Shown here in pieces: positions 16,371 through 26,414 of a stretch of 64,000 bases of DNA; position 1 is the stretch's first letter; each line of letters begins with the position of its first letter. Location: contig NZ_CP047355.1 in the NCBI RefSeq assembly GCF_030408815.1, positions 2,232,001 through 2,296,000 of the forward strand, read 5' to 3'. The DNA is from Corynebacterium freiburgense (GTDB taxonomy: Bacteria > Actinomycetota > Actinomycetes > Mycobacteriales > Mycobacteriaceae). Under the pieces are notes generated by a model. That model saw nothing but the letters and a program-made list of their open reading frames with translations. It did no database searches and had not been told where the DNA came from. The position numbers and the translations under genes were made by a program.

Positions 16371-16718
16371 TTACGGTTCATTACATAACCCCAGGCGACG
16401 CAATAACCCGTCAATCACCGCAGCAAAAATAAACTCCAATGGGTCCCCAAGCGATTGGCCAAGTTCGATACCTGCCACTAATGCTGGGTACGTCTGCAGA
16501 TCGAGAGACGGCATTGCATAAGGCGGTGTATGCAGATCCCGTTCCTCCAAAACTGCGAGCGCCAAGACAAAACGCGTAACTGCTCCAACAGCCATGCTTG
16601 TTTTCCCAATATCCCAACCGTAGGCTTGTGCGAACGCTTGGTGCTGCTTTTCCAAAATCGAAAGAATTTTTGGTGAGGCAGGAGCGAAATATAGAAGGTA
16701 TGCGGAAGCAGTAAATTT
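16371..16718 (-). pseudogene. Remnant of a TetR-family regulator (C-terminal domain only)
   Basis: An open frame of about 110 codons beginning after an in-frame TGA. It encodes AYLLYFAPASPKILSILEKQ, then GKTSMAVGAVTRFVLALAVLEE and YPALVAGIELGQSLGDPLEF, ending GLLRRLGL. This is the typical C-terminal ligand-binding and dimerisation part of TetR_C_1 proteins. The N-terminal helix-turn-helix, about 100 residues, is missing and no upstream frame supplies it. The only start codon inside is a TTG at 16655 without a good ribosome site. I read it as a decayed gene whose 5' half was deleted. Confidence 0.65.
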
Positions 16719-16857
16719 GCAAGTTCAAAGACTCTTACAAACGACTACCGGCAAAGGATCACCGTAATCGACTGGGTGTTAGTAATTATCGGATGAGCTA
16801 TTCTCATCAACCTGCCAAAACTCATTGCGATGCTCTAGAACAACACATCTAGACTAA

Positions 16858-17448
16858 TTATTCTCCGTCTATTAGCACATATTTGCCCTTTTCGAATGGT
16901 TGCCTTACGCCCATAAATTCAAAGGGATCTACACTAATTTCTTGAAGTACGCCATCAGAATCCCGGCACCAATTTAAACCTCGGACATCCCGAAAAGCGA
17001 TCTCTACGCCCAATACAGATTGTTCACGGCTCACATCTGGGCCAATTTCCACCGTATATCGCCCTGGAGGCACTACATATTCTGGAAAAGTGGCTAATGC
17101 GGCAGCTTCCGAAGACATCGAAACAATATTTACGTCCCCTGAGCCATCTGCAGGATGCACCTCAATATCGCTGCCATCAAAATCCTCAGTGCCATGCTGA
17201 AACACCACCCGGGCTACAACATGGTAAATCGGCTGATCAGCACGATTCTGCACAACTAGACGGCCCTGCCCAGGCTGCTCAACCCAAGCAGAAACCATCT
17301 TTGCAAACACCTTCCGCAATACCGCCTTACGGATTTCCTCCTCCGCACGCCGATACGCAGAGTCCGAACGAATTTGCACGACCACAGCCCCCAGCGCGCC
17401 CGCCGAAATAATTGCCGAAACAATGCTCACAATCTCAACGACGCCCAC
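16858..17448 (-). CDS. Membrane-anchored protein of unknown function
   Basis: A 196-residue protein with one N-terminal membrane segment (VVEIVSIVSAIISAGALGAVVV, residues about 3-24) followed by a short charged coiled region (AYRRAEEEIRKAVLRKVF) and a beta-rich soluble domain of about 140 residues. The soluble part has alternating strands such as QGRLVVQNRADQPIYHVVA and VVPPGRYTVEIG, suggesting an Ig-like or jelly-roll sandwich (inference). The GTG start at 17448 has AAAGGA five bases upstream. No family is recognised. It lies between the TetR remnant and a decayed region, so it may belong to the accessory cargo. Confidence 0.65.
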   Translation of the reverse strand: MGVVEIVSIVSAIISAGALGAVVVQIRSDSAYRRAEEEIRKAVLRKVFAKMVSAWVEQPGQGRLVVQNRADQPIYHVVARVVFQHGTEDFDGSDIEVHPADGSGDVNIVSMSSEAAALATFPEYVVPPGRYTVEIGPDVSREQSVLGVEIAFRDVRGLNWCRDSDGVLQEISVDPFEFMGVRQPFEKGKYVLIDGE

Positions 17449-18334
17449 AGCAATCCTTTACAAGCTTTAATCTCCTACCAACCTACCCCATTTTAGTTAG
17501 CTAAGGAAACACAATTATCGAGTTAATCCGCTCGGCTAACGCCGAGCTACGCAGCTCGTCAAAGTGCAGGTTGTCCAGAATTGGCTAGGTTTCGTCGAAG
17601 ATGTAGCCAGTTCCACCACCAGGTAAGCCATTCATGCTGTAAATGTCGCGACCAGATAACTGCCAATATCGATGCATACAAATGCAAGTTCTACTGTCAT
17701 TACCGACTCGATCATAAATACCGTATCGGCTCTGGATTACGGGGTGTCTCCGACCAAAATATTCCACACGCTTGTGATGTGCCCCTCTTCAGTCGTAGCC
17801 AGGACGGCATCTCAAGAGCCAATACGAAGTTTCCGTAGAACTTTATTGCAATGTCTCCTCACCAAATCGGTACAGGAAGATTTCGACCGCTGCACCCAGT
17901 TTCTCTTAGACACAAATTCTGATAGTGCTGCTGATCACTAGCTTGGCACTTGACTAAATAATGCGGATGCTCACATTTTTCATCAGATCCAGCTGGTAAT
18001 AAACGAGCAAGTTGGTTGCAAAACAAAGCACTGATTGTCTGAAAATGGTAGCACTGTCAGGAAATGCGAATCGGGTTATCAGCAAAAATTCGCTGATTCA
18101 TTGGCGATACATTCGGGCTGAAATCTTACTACCTAATTGGTAAAAACAAGGCGACTATCAGCGTAAAAACGAAACTAGCTGGACAAGCCGCGGCAACGAG
18201 CAATTGCAGAAGACATTCCACCCCCCACTCCACCTTCCAAGAACGCACATCCTTGCGCACTGACGATCCAATGTAGGGTTCCAGAAACGCATTGTGAACG
18301 ACAGGGTTATTCGAAAATATTGACGGCTGCATGA
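17449..18334 (-). other. Decayed, gene-poor region
   Basis: About 890 bases without an intact gene. On the reverse strand between about 17840 and 17590 one frame reads protein-like but is broken by several stops (for example GHITSVWNILVGDTP, stop, then VMTVELAFVCIDIGSYLVA), which suggests a pseudogene I cannot name. A 7-bp perfect hairpin GCTCGGC-taac-GCCGAGC lies at 17530-17547. Confidence 0.4.
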
Positions 18335-18862
18335 CCTGTAACGAGGTTCTCCAACGTAGAAGCACAAGGCAACCACCAGCCGAAAAGCGCGCAACATTTC
18401 AGTATTGACGACATCTACACTGGTCTGCGTCGCCGAGCTGAAGGAAAACATCCTTATGCCAATTTGGGAGAACTGCACTACTGTCGCCCCATCGACCCAG
18501 TAACCATCACGCAGTTTGAACCGTTTGCGCCACCAACAATCGCCGAAGCCTACAAAGAACATGGGGCTGGGTATATCAACGACGGCCTCGTCCGCTTCCT
18601 CGACCCCACATACGCCATCGACACACTCCGTCTTGCGGCCCACATCAACACACTTGGTTATCCGCTGTACAAGCAAGCATTCGAACGCTTCCAAACAACT
18701 CCAGACACCGGCACTTGCTACGCACACGTGCCACTACTAACCATCGGCGGAGCCGAAGGCGTACACACCGTCGACAACTTTGACTGTATCTGTGTGGCGT
18801 ACAAGGTGGATAAAGTTAGTCTTAGATTGTCTGGAGTAGCAGACGACACTCGATGGAATTGA
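18335..18862 (+). pseudogene. Remnant of a GAD-like / DUF1851-type immunity protein
   Basis: An open frame of 175 codons starting right after an in-frame TGA, with no plausible ATG or GTG start; only a TTG at 18464 lies inside. The encoded text is coherent: FSIDDIYTGLRRRAEGKH, then PPTIAEAYKEHGAGYINDGL and VRFLDPTYAIDTLRL. The pattern of a proline-led helix, a glycine-rich turn, then a DPxYAxxxL segment resembles the GAD-like/DUF1851 domain of toxin-immunity proteins. It is probably a decayed immunity gene missing its 5' end. The family call is by eye and tentative. Confidence 0.45.
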
Positions 18863-19331
18863 GTTACACACTCCTCCGCTTTGTACATCTTTCAAATCCG
18901 TCGTCCTATAAAAACTTGTCACTCATGTTGAGCCCAAAGCCTTCACCAAACGTTGCGCAGCTCTTCGAGAAGCCTTACTTGCATGAACTTCCTCTAAGTG
19001 ACGACACAAAGCATAGACCGACATATCTACCACCTGAACACCCAAGCATTTTTCAAAACAGAGAAATCAACATTGAAGCACATACAGATAGAAGAATTGT
19101 TTTGAAACTTTAAGTTTCGATAATAAGTTACTAATTCAACAGTGCTTCCTTTCTTCAATCCCAGATATCGGCAAAACAGAGGGGAATGAAAAATGCTCAC
19201 GGCGTGGTTGCCTAAATTGGGCGAAGATACCATCGATCCCTCTAGCATTACCGATATAACTTGAAAAAAACTTCAAATAGTCGATATTTACACCGTAGGA
19301 ACATTAACCAACTTAACTGCAATGAAGTTAG
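18863..19331 (+). other. Intergenic, AT-rich, no supported gene
   Basis: About 470 bases between the GAD-like remnant and the 3' end of the helicase gene. An 86-codon frame at 18853-19113 overlaps the remnant, has no ribosome site and no recognisable motif, and I do not support it. A 23-codon stretch near 19192 (MLTAWLPKLGEDTIDPSSI) might be a C-terminal scrap of a lost gene. Confidence 0.5.
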
Positions 19332-22300
19332 TTAATCTACATAAATGTCATCCTCAAGATATTTGACCATTTTCTTTGACGAAACAGGCCTGTCAAGAAT
19401 TGTAATGTTATTCGCGGAGCGGGCCGTTGACCGAGAATCATTTGGGCTAATGCTCATGAAGTCCAAATGACGCCATACGCGTTCCATTTGTCCTTCTGGG
19501 TCTCCATAAAAATCAGCTTCAAAAATCCGAATAAAATTCCATCCACACCGTTCCAGTTCACGCTGCTGCCGCAAAGCACGTTCAACGCCCGCATGCCCAT
19601 TCCACTTATCACCGTCGCATTCAACCGCAAGAAATGCATCCACCCCTTGCACAACGAGGTCAATCTTGTAATCCCCTACTTTAAATTGGGGAATCACTTT
19701 ATAACCACGAGCAACAATCCTGTTATAAACTCTTTGCTCAAAAAGCGAATCGAACCGTTCATCACGAACATCATCAGAAACCATGATTGAATTTTGCTCA
19801 AGTATTCTTTTTCCAGCCACATCATAAGCGTACTTAAGAAGTTGAAATCGAATATCTTCAGAGTTAGGTATCTGTTCCACACCCAAAGAATGAAATAGCC
19901 AAACTTGATCTCTAGCACGACTTACCGCAACATTATAACGTTGAATGTACGTGTCCTTAGATAAAGTAGTTAAATTTTGATTCTCGCTTTTTGAAGAAAC
20001 CATAGATAAGAAAATTACATCTCGTTCAGCACCCTGAAACTCCGCTGGCGACCCCACCCGTAATTGATGCTGCTCCCAGACATGAGGCGATAATTCATCA
20101 CGTAGCCGAGCTTGAATGTAATCAGCCTGCCCAGAAGAACTGAGCAAAGAAATAACACCAATAGTTTTGCCTTGATATGCTGGATCATTTACACAATCAA
20201 TAACTTGTGCAACGAGTGCGTCTGCTTCATGCTCATTTATTTTGTTACGTCCCGTTCCCTGGGTTGCAAATGGCGTGTGAACCACTTTTATCGGTGCTAG
20301 TCTCTGAACAGCTGGTTGACGAACTGGAACTAACCGAATGTTGTCAGGTTCATAAGCAATTTGATTCGAGAATTCAATAATCTCGGGCACACACCGCCGA
20401 TGTTCAGTAAGTGTTAACCGCCCACCAAACCGCGCAAGTGCAACATCAAAAAGCGAACGTTGTGGATCACACCAAGCAGCTTTATCATCATCCTTAAGAT
20501 ACTGGTCGGCTAATTTACGGATTTCTTGCTCGCTAACTCCCACAGCAGACGGGGATACCTGTTTATCATCACCGATAACAACGATAGTCGGAGCTAAGTA
20601 TTGCAAGAATACTGCCTCCGCTCCCGCTTGTGACGCCTCATCGATCATAACAACGTCAAACATGTCTTTCTGGACATCTAACTGATCAATCACACGGTGA
20701 AGTGGCATAATCCAAACTGGAACCGCGCTTCGACAATTGTCCAGTGCCCGCCGGATCTCTCGACGACGCTGATTAGCGTACTTTCCTTTACCTTTGCCGA
20801 GCCGTTTTACGCTTTGTGCATATTCGACCAAATTTTTCCTAGTTTTTCCGGTAATACGATCGTTCCTCAAAGCACGATTCCAAGCACGCTCTGCGGCCAA
20901 CACACAAACTTGCTCTTGAATTTTCTTTTCGACGATCTGAACTTCACCTTGCAATTTCGAGATATCACAAGACTTTTGGGACTCAATTTGTTCCACACAC
21001 GCAAGCCATTTTGCAGCTTCTGAAGCTCCATCTAGCTTCGCTAGGTAGTCGTCACAAACACTTAAATCGTTGAGTTTCTGGACCAACCGTGGCGACCACT
21101 GCTCAAGTTTTGTCTCGAGTTTCTCAAGTTCCTTCAGTTCATCGAATTGCTTCGCAAGTACCATCGCTTCACGGAGAGCCTTTTCAGCAAGCAAACCATC
21201 ACGTTGTTCTAGTGCCTTATGTAACTCACCAACCCAAGGTATATCCTTATGATTTGCGGCCAAATTATGTACGCAAGCATGCATTTCATTTAAATGAGAT
21301 ATTTTCCCTTTTAGCTCGTCACGCAACTTACATTCTAAACTATAATTTTCTATAGTTTGGATAAGTTCTGGTAAAGCCTCGACTCCTTGTGTATAACCAA
21401 ATTGCTGCAATAACTGTGAAATCTGCGGTAAATCCTCCAACATCTCAAGAGCAGAAACGAAATCTCTTAGATCATTTTTCAACTGAAAAACTATCATTTC
21501 TGGAGTGCTACTGACTAGTTTTAACCATCTAGGCAAGTTAGCAACGAGTGACTCGATCGCCTGGTCTAGTTGAATTCGAGCAATTACGGCGCAAACTTGT
21601 TCCGCTGTAGATGGCTGTGCGCCATCAAGTGCTACAGATTCGAAAAATGAGCTTCCTTGCTTGATGATCTTCGGAGTCCAAAAATGAATTTTAACCGCAC
21701 CATAAGCATCAGTTTGTAGCGGACCCCGCTTCTCCAAATACTTCAAAAGGTTACTAGCATACGGTAGATAATCAGAAAGTGGTTCAGTGAACTCAATCCT
21801 TTGATAGCTCGCCAACGGCAAAAGCAATTCACTAATCTTCTGAATACTGCATTGAAGTTGCTCTACTTCCACGCGCCAAGAGTACAGCTGTCCCTTGCAA
21901 TATGAATCTATTAAATCACTCACCCATACCTGTGAAAACTGGCGGACATTAGTCAGTACACTTTCGACGTGTTTCGCCGTTTCCAACGTTGCATCACGTT
22001 TCGTCTTATCAAAAGCACTCAATGTCAACTTTCCCTCGACAGTGAAACTGCTCTGTAAGCTATTACACGCTATCTCAAGGGTCTCAATTTCCTGATCCAT
22101 TTCATTGAAATCAATTAGCCTGGGTAATTTCTCAATATCTATCGAAGCAGAGGCTGCAACAAAGTCCCGATTGACGTGACAAAAATGAGTAATCAGCGAT
22201 CGATATCGACATACCTCGTCAACATTTAGTGGAAATTCCCCAGTAATATCTGCCGAAAACTCTCTAATCCATTGATATTCTTTACTTTCATACTGCAGTT

Positions 22301-23876
22301 TTTGCACGAGTTCTCTGGGGCGATACTGTTTCCCGAAAACCTCAACAGGTTTAGCTTTCGAACAAAACTCTGTTTCAAGACGTTGCAAAAGATCCCGCCG
22401 TTCTTCCTGTAACTCGGCTAATCGATCTTCACATACCTGTATCTTGTGTCGGGACTCATCGACGTCAAATTCCGAAGACGAACGAGAAATTCTATCAACA
22501 GCTAGTTTTAAACTTGCCATATCGTCCGTTGAGGTACCAATAACTGACACCGCCAGTTCACGTATTTCCTCTGGTAGTTTGTCTCGCACCTCGTATAAAG
22601 CTCGATCGGTCTCTGCAGTAACAAGAACGCGTTTACCTTGCGCAAGAAAATGAGAAAGTAACGCGGCGGCCATATGCGTTTTGCCTGTACCTGGTGGGCC
22701 TTGCACGACTGTCTGACTATGAGTATCAACCCGTTCAATAATACGGCGTTGCACTTCATTTAAAGGCAGTGGACTAAAAACATCATCACCAAAAGTGACT
22801 ACTGCACCTGGTTCAGAGCAAACCGTTGGTGACAACGTGTCGTCCGGGTCAACCAACGTACGTAACCCAAACGGAATTTCACCTTTTTCTTCAATCTGTG
22901 CAGCAATTTTGTCGTAAACCATGGCAAACCCGACGTTCTCCCGTTTACGAAGAATCACTGCTGGTGCCCAAGAAACTACCGGAATGTTTGTAGGATCTTG
23001 TGGATTCCCCACCGGAGAATATACTGCTGAAGTAGCCAAGCTATGAGCAGTGATTTTTCCTAATTCACCGAAAAGATTTACGTCAAAAACGTGTCCAGAA
23101 TAGGCAGCCGCCTTGGCAACTACATCACTTACGAAAGTTCGATCCTGGAGGGCTTCAGCCGGTATAAAATTAAGTTCGGTTTTAAATGTTGCGGCAACGT
23201 CCTCGAGTTGAAGACAAATTTCTCCAGTAGTTTTATCATGGCTCGACTTTAATCGTACCGTAAACAAATGACGCTTTATCGAATTTGCGGAATTATAATT
23301 CCATGATAAAAGCCCCATGCCCAAAACTAATTCAAATTCTTCACTTGATTGACTTGCATTAATATGCGCATCAAAGAGCTTATTATACAACTTTCTGTAA
23401 GATTCATGTTTCGCCCAAGAATCCCACTGAAAAAGCCACTGCTCAGCCTGATCACGAAAAGCAGCTGATTGATTTTTGAATAACTTGCCATCACTACGAA
23501 GAGAAATTTTTGGCCTGCGATTGTATTTATCTACTGCCCCATCAATCCAAGGACGTATATTTTCCGGCACTGACGGCGGAGGCATTTGATCCACTCGAGA
23601 AGCAACAAATAACGTGCCATCTTTTTCGCTTTCCGAATTCAGTTTGTAATCTGTGGATTGATATTCTCCTAGAAGCCATTGGCTCAACTGTTGATCGATG
23701 TATAGAGGCCAACCATTCTCTCGCACCTGACTCGCGATGTCAGATAGCCAAAAAACTCCACCGTCTTGTTCAAACTTCTTAATATTAGTTGTTGTATTTT
23801 CCCGCAAACGTCGTACTTGCGCTAAATACTGAAACAGGTGTACTGCTTTTTCAACTTTCGCGGATTGTTCCACCAT
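19332..23876 (-). CDS. Superfamily 1 (Upf1-like) helicase with C-terminal DUF559/Vsr-like endonuclease domain
   Basis: A 1514-residue protein. The start at 23876 has GGAG six bases upstream; an ATG at 23888 lacks a site. Order: N-terminal region of about 390 residues, Walker A GPPGTGKT (about 393), a long helical coiled insertion (about 450-1020), Walker B DVVMIDEASQAG (about 1075), GDDKQVSPSA (motif III), LTEHRRC (IV), VGSPAEFQGAERDVIFLS (V) and RYNVAVSRA (VI). Residues about 1375-1480 form a PD-(D/E)XK-like nuclease of the DUF559/Vsr type: LFEQRVYNRI, QFKVGDYKIDLVV and LAVECDGDKWNG, with the usual Glu, Asp and Glu present. Helicase plus Vsr-like nuclease in one chain is the arrangement of the single-gene defence candidate called hhe. 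It lies alone in an AT-rich island, so an anti-phage role is likely but inferred. Confidence 0.88.
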   Translation of the reverse strand: MVEQSAKVEKAVHLFQYLAQVRRLRENTTTNIKKFEQDGGVFWLSDIASQVRENGWPLYIDQQLSQWLLGEYQSTDYKLNSESEKDGTLFVASRVDQMPPPSVPENIRPWIDGAVDKYNRRPKISLRSDGKLFKNQSAAFRDQAEQWLFQWDSWAKHESYRKLYNKLFDAHINASQSSEEFELVLGMGLLSWNYNSANSIKRHLFTVRLKSSHDKTTGEICLQLEDVAATFKTELNFIPAEALQDRTFVSDVVAKAAAYSGHVFDVNLFGELGKITAHSLATSAVYSPVGNPQDPTNIPVVSWAPAVILRKRENVGFAMVYDKIAAQIEEKGEIPFGLRTLVDPDDTLSPTVCSEPGAVVTFGDDVFSPLPLNEVQRRIIERVDTHSQTVVQGPPGTGKTHMAAALLSHFLAQGKRVLVTAETDRALYEVRDKLPEEIRELAVSVIGTSTDDMASLKLAVDRISRSSSEFDVDESRHKIQVCEDRLAELQEERRDLLQRLETEFCSKAKPVEVFGKQYRPRELVQKLQYESKEYQWIREFSADITGEFPLNVDEVCRYRSLITHFCHVNRDFVAASASIDIEKLPRLIDFNEMDQEIETLEIACNSLQSSFTVEGKLTLSAFDKTKRDATLETAKHVESVLTNVRQFSQVWVSDLIDSYCKGQLYSWRVEVEQLQCSIQKISELLLPLASYQRIEFTEPLSDYLPYASNLLKYLEKRGPLQTDAYGAVKIHFWTPKIIKQGSSFFESVALDGAQPSTAEQVCAVIARIQLDQAIESLVANLPRWLKLVSSTPEMIVFQLKNDLRDFVSALEMLEDLPQISQLLQQFGYTQGVEALPELIQTIENYSLECKLRDELKGKISHLNEMHACVHNLAANHKDIPWVGELHKALEQRDGLLAEKALREAMVLAKQFDELKELEKLETKLEQWSPRLVQKLNDLSVCDDYLAKLDGASEAAKWLACVEQIESQKSCDISKLQGEVQIVEKKIQEQVCVLAAERAWNRALRNDRITGKTRKNLVEYAQSVKRLGKGKGKYANQRRREIRRALDNCRSAVPVWIMPLHRVIDQLDVQKDMFDVVMIDEASQAGAEAVFLQYLAPTIVVIGDDKQVSPSAVGVSEQEIRKLADQYLKDDDKAAWCDPQRSLFDVALARFGGRLTLTEHRRCVPEIIEFSNQIAYEPDNIRLVPVRQPAVQRLAPIKVVHTPFATQGTGRNKINEHEADALVAQVIDCVNDPAYQGKTIGVISLLSSSGQADYIQARLRDELSPHVWEQHQLRVGSPAEFQGAERDVIFLSMVSSKSENQNLTTLSKDTYIQRYNVAVSRARDQVWLFHSLGVEQIPNSEDIRFQLLKYAYDVAGKRILEQNSIMVSDDVRDERFDSLFEQRVYNRIVARGYKVIPQFKVGDYKIDLVVQGVDAFLAVECDGDKWNGHAGVERALRQQRELERCGWNFIRIFEADFYGDPEGQMERVWRHLDFMSISPNDSRSTARSANNITILDRPVSSKKMVKYLEDDIYVD

Positions 23877-24409
23877 GCGATACTCCATAATATAACTTCA
23901 ACCTTAGCATTTTACTCAGCTGATTCTTATTCTTTAAAGAATTCCTAGCACACAGACATGGTGTTTATCAACATTCCCGCTAACGAAGTTTAAAAACCAA
24001 AGACTCCAAACTTGCACAATGTTAAAAAGTGTAATTTTTATATATTCCCAACAAAAGAGGTAGATCCATTCCTCACCAAAATGCTTTTCCTCTGGCAACA
24101 AACCCTATCAAAAACAAAGCAGAAGTTTGTCCAAAATTTACAACAAATTTGAAGCTTCTTATACGCTCATCAAATTCGATATCGGATCTCGTTCAAATAG
24201 GTCAATCCCCGCCTAAAATGAATCTTGACTCACAGATTTCATCGAAATTCTGAATTCAGATGTTGAGGAAAGTACGCCATATAAATTTAACGTAAGTGAG
24301 CTATACTTATACACTTTTCTTCTCAGAAATTGCGCACCTGCATCTTCCGTTTCCTCACCAGGCAGTATTCTTCCAAAAACTGGAATTTAGGATTTCATAC
24401 ACGTTTTTA
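23877..24409 (-). other. AT-rich intergenic gap upstream of the helicase gene
   Basis: About 530 bases between the helicase start and the lepA stop. No gene, RNA or inverted repeat stands out. AT content is clearly higher than in lepA, so this gap appears to belong to the inserted island. The helicase promoter must lie here, but no convincing -35/-10 pair was found. Confidence 0.55.
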
Positions 24410-26257
24410 CTACCCCTCATCCGTGCTCAGCGCAGCAACAAACGCTTCTTGCGGAACCGACACTGAGCCAATGTTCTTCATTCGCTTTTTGCCTTCTTTT
24501 TGCTTTTCAAGCAGTTTGCGTTTACGGGAAATATCGCCACCATAGCACTTTGCTAGAACATCCTTGCGCAAAGCGCGAATGTTTTCACGGGCAATAATCT
24601 TCGAACCAATGGCCGCCTGCACTGGGACTTCAAATTGTTGCCTTGGGATAAGCTCCTTGAGCTTTACGGTCATTTTATTGCCGTACCATTGCGCATTGTC
24701 TCTGTGGACAATCGCGCTAAAGGCATCCACAGCTTCGCCCTGGAGGAGAATATCCACCTTTACCAGGTTGGATTGCTGTTCTCCAGCTTCCTCATAATTG
24801 AGTGACGCATAGCCTTTTGTACGAGATTTCAACATATCAAAGAAATCAAAAATAATTTCGCCAAGTGGCATGGTGTAGCGAAGTTCTACGCGGTCTTCAG
24901 AAAGGTAATCCATACCGCCCATTTGGCCACGTTTGGATTGGCACAGTTCCATTGTGGTACCAACAAATTCAGCAGGGACAATAATTGTCGCTTTAACGAT
25001 CGGCTCCCAGACTTCCTTTAACTTGCCGCCCGGCCAATCCGATGGGTTATGAACCATAAGTTCGGTGCCGTCTTCAGCGACCACCCGATAATTCACGGAA
25101 GGTGCTGTAGAAATCAGGTCTAGATCGAATTCTCGTTGTAAACGATCACGGGTAATTTCCATATGCAACAACCCCAGGAATCCACAACGGAAACCAAAAC
25201 CAAGGGCTACAGAGGTTTCTGGTTCAAAGGTGAGGGCAGCATCATTGAGTTGGAGTTTTTCCAGGGCATCCCGCAGGTCGGGATAGTCCGCTTGGGAAAT
25301 TGGGAAAAGGCCCGAGTAGACCATTGGCTTGGGTTCTTCATAACCTTTTAGCGGTGTTTCCGCACCCTTGTGCGCCCAGGTAACTGTGTCGCCTACTTTG
25401 GATTGGCGCACGTCTTTCACGCCGGTAATCAGATACCCCACTTCGCCGGGACCAAGGCCTTGGCATTTCTTTGGGGTGGGGCTTACGATGCCAATTTCTA
25501 AAAGTTCGTGAGTTGCCCCCGTAGACATCATTTTGATTTTTTGGCGGGGCTCAAGACGCCCATCAACCATACGTATATACGTAACGACGCCGCGGTAGGT
25601 GTCGTATACGGAATCGAAAATCATTGCGCGGGCTGGGGCTTCCGGGGAAGCATCAGTAGAAGGTGGGGGCACGAGCTCACACACGCGGTCGAGAAGCTCA
25701 GGAACTCCTACACCTGTCTTACCTGAAACACGCAACACTTCCTCTGGTTCACAACCGATGATGTGAGCGATTTCTAAAGCATACTTTTCCGGGTCTGCCG
25801 CAGGGAGGTCAATTTTATTAAGAACAGGGATGATTTCAAGGTCATTTTCCATCGCCAAATACAGATTGGCTAAGGTCTGCGCCTCGATGCCTTGCGCGGC
25901 GTCGACAAGCAAAATAGCACCTTCGCAAGCTTCCAGAGCGCGGGAAACCTCGTAGGTAAAATCTACGTGGCCTGGGGTGTCAATAAGATGCATAACGATC
26001 TGTTCACCCTCATGCGCACCGGAACGGGGCACCCACGGCAGACGTACGTTTTGGGCCTTAATGGTAATGCCGCGCTCACGTTCAATGTCCATATTGTCAA
26101 GGTATTGATCGCGCATATCGCGGGCCTCAACAACCCCTGTGAGCTGCAGGATTCGGTCCGCGAGTGTGGACTTACCGTGGTCAATATGCGCGATGATGCA
26201 GAAGTTCCGGATCTGCGCCGGCGGGGTAAACGTTGCTTCCGCAAAATTGCTTGCCAT
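24410..26257 (-). CDS. lepA: Elongation factor 4 (LepA, back-translocating GTPase)
   Basis: A 615-residue translational GTPase, the normal size for LepA. It acts on the ribosome and is implicated in 30S biogenesis and recovery of stalled elongation. Visible are the G1 motif [26 protein letters not shown] (switch I), [14 protein letters not shown] (G3) and [13 protein letters not shown] (G4). The LepA-specific C-terminal domain ends [21 protein letters not shown] and [13 protein letters not shown]. The ATG at 26257 has GGGAAG upstream. It is transcribed divergently from the PemK-like gene at 26415. The 3' side borders the AT-rich helicase island. Confidence 0.97.
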   Translation of the reverse strand: MASNFAEATFTPPAQIRNFCIIAHIDHGKSTLADRILQLTGVVEARDMRDQYLDNMDIERERGITIKAQNVRLPWVPRSGAHEGEQIVMHLIDTPGHVDFTYEVSRALEACEGAILLVDAAQGIEAQTLANLYLAMENDLEIIPVLNKIDLPAADPEKYALEIAHIIGCEPEEVLRVSGKTGVGVPELLDRVCELVPPPSTDASPEAPARAMIFDSVYDTYRGVVTYIRMVDGRLEPRQKIKMMSTGATHELLEIGIVSPTPKKCQGLGPGEVGYLITGVKDVRQSKVGDTVTWAHKGAETPLKGYEEPKPMVYSGLFPISQADYPDLRDALEKLQLNDAALTFEPETSVALGFGFRCGFLGLLHMEITRDRLQREFDLDLISTAPSVNYRVVAEDGTELMVHNPSDWPGGKLKEVWEPIVKATIIVPAEFVGTTMELCQSKRGQMGGMDYLSEDRVELRYTMPLGEIIFDFFDMLKSRTKGYASLNYEEAGEQQSNLVKVDILLQGEAVDAFSAIVHRDNAQWYGNKMTVKLKELIPRQQFEVPVQAAIGSKIIARENIRALRKDVLAKCYGGDISRKRKLLEKQKEGKKRMKNIGSVSVPQEAFVAALSTDEG

Positions 26258-26414
26258 AGTAATGTGCTTCCCTTTCCCTGATATAACCCACCCAACATTA
26301 CCCGAGGCAGGCCAGAAGTTTAAGCTGGTAGTTCAATTACAGCAGCACGACCTCAACCAGCGTGTTTACTCAAATGTGACAAGGTGCTATCGGTGCGTAC
26401 TACGCTAGACAACC

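Noticed and set aside
18158..18727. 189-residue open frame antisense to the GAD-like remnant
   Set aside because: It is Cys/Phe-rich and lies opposite a frame with better protein character. It is most probably a shadow frame.
18853..19113. 86-residue open frame after the GAD-like remnant
   Set aside because: It overlaps the remnant, has no ribosome site and no motif. The composition fits non-coding DNA.
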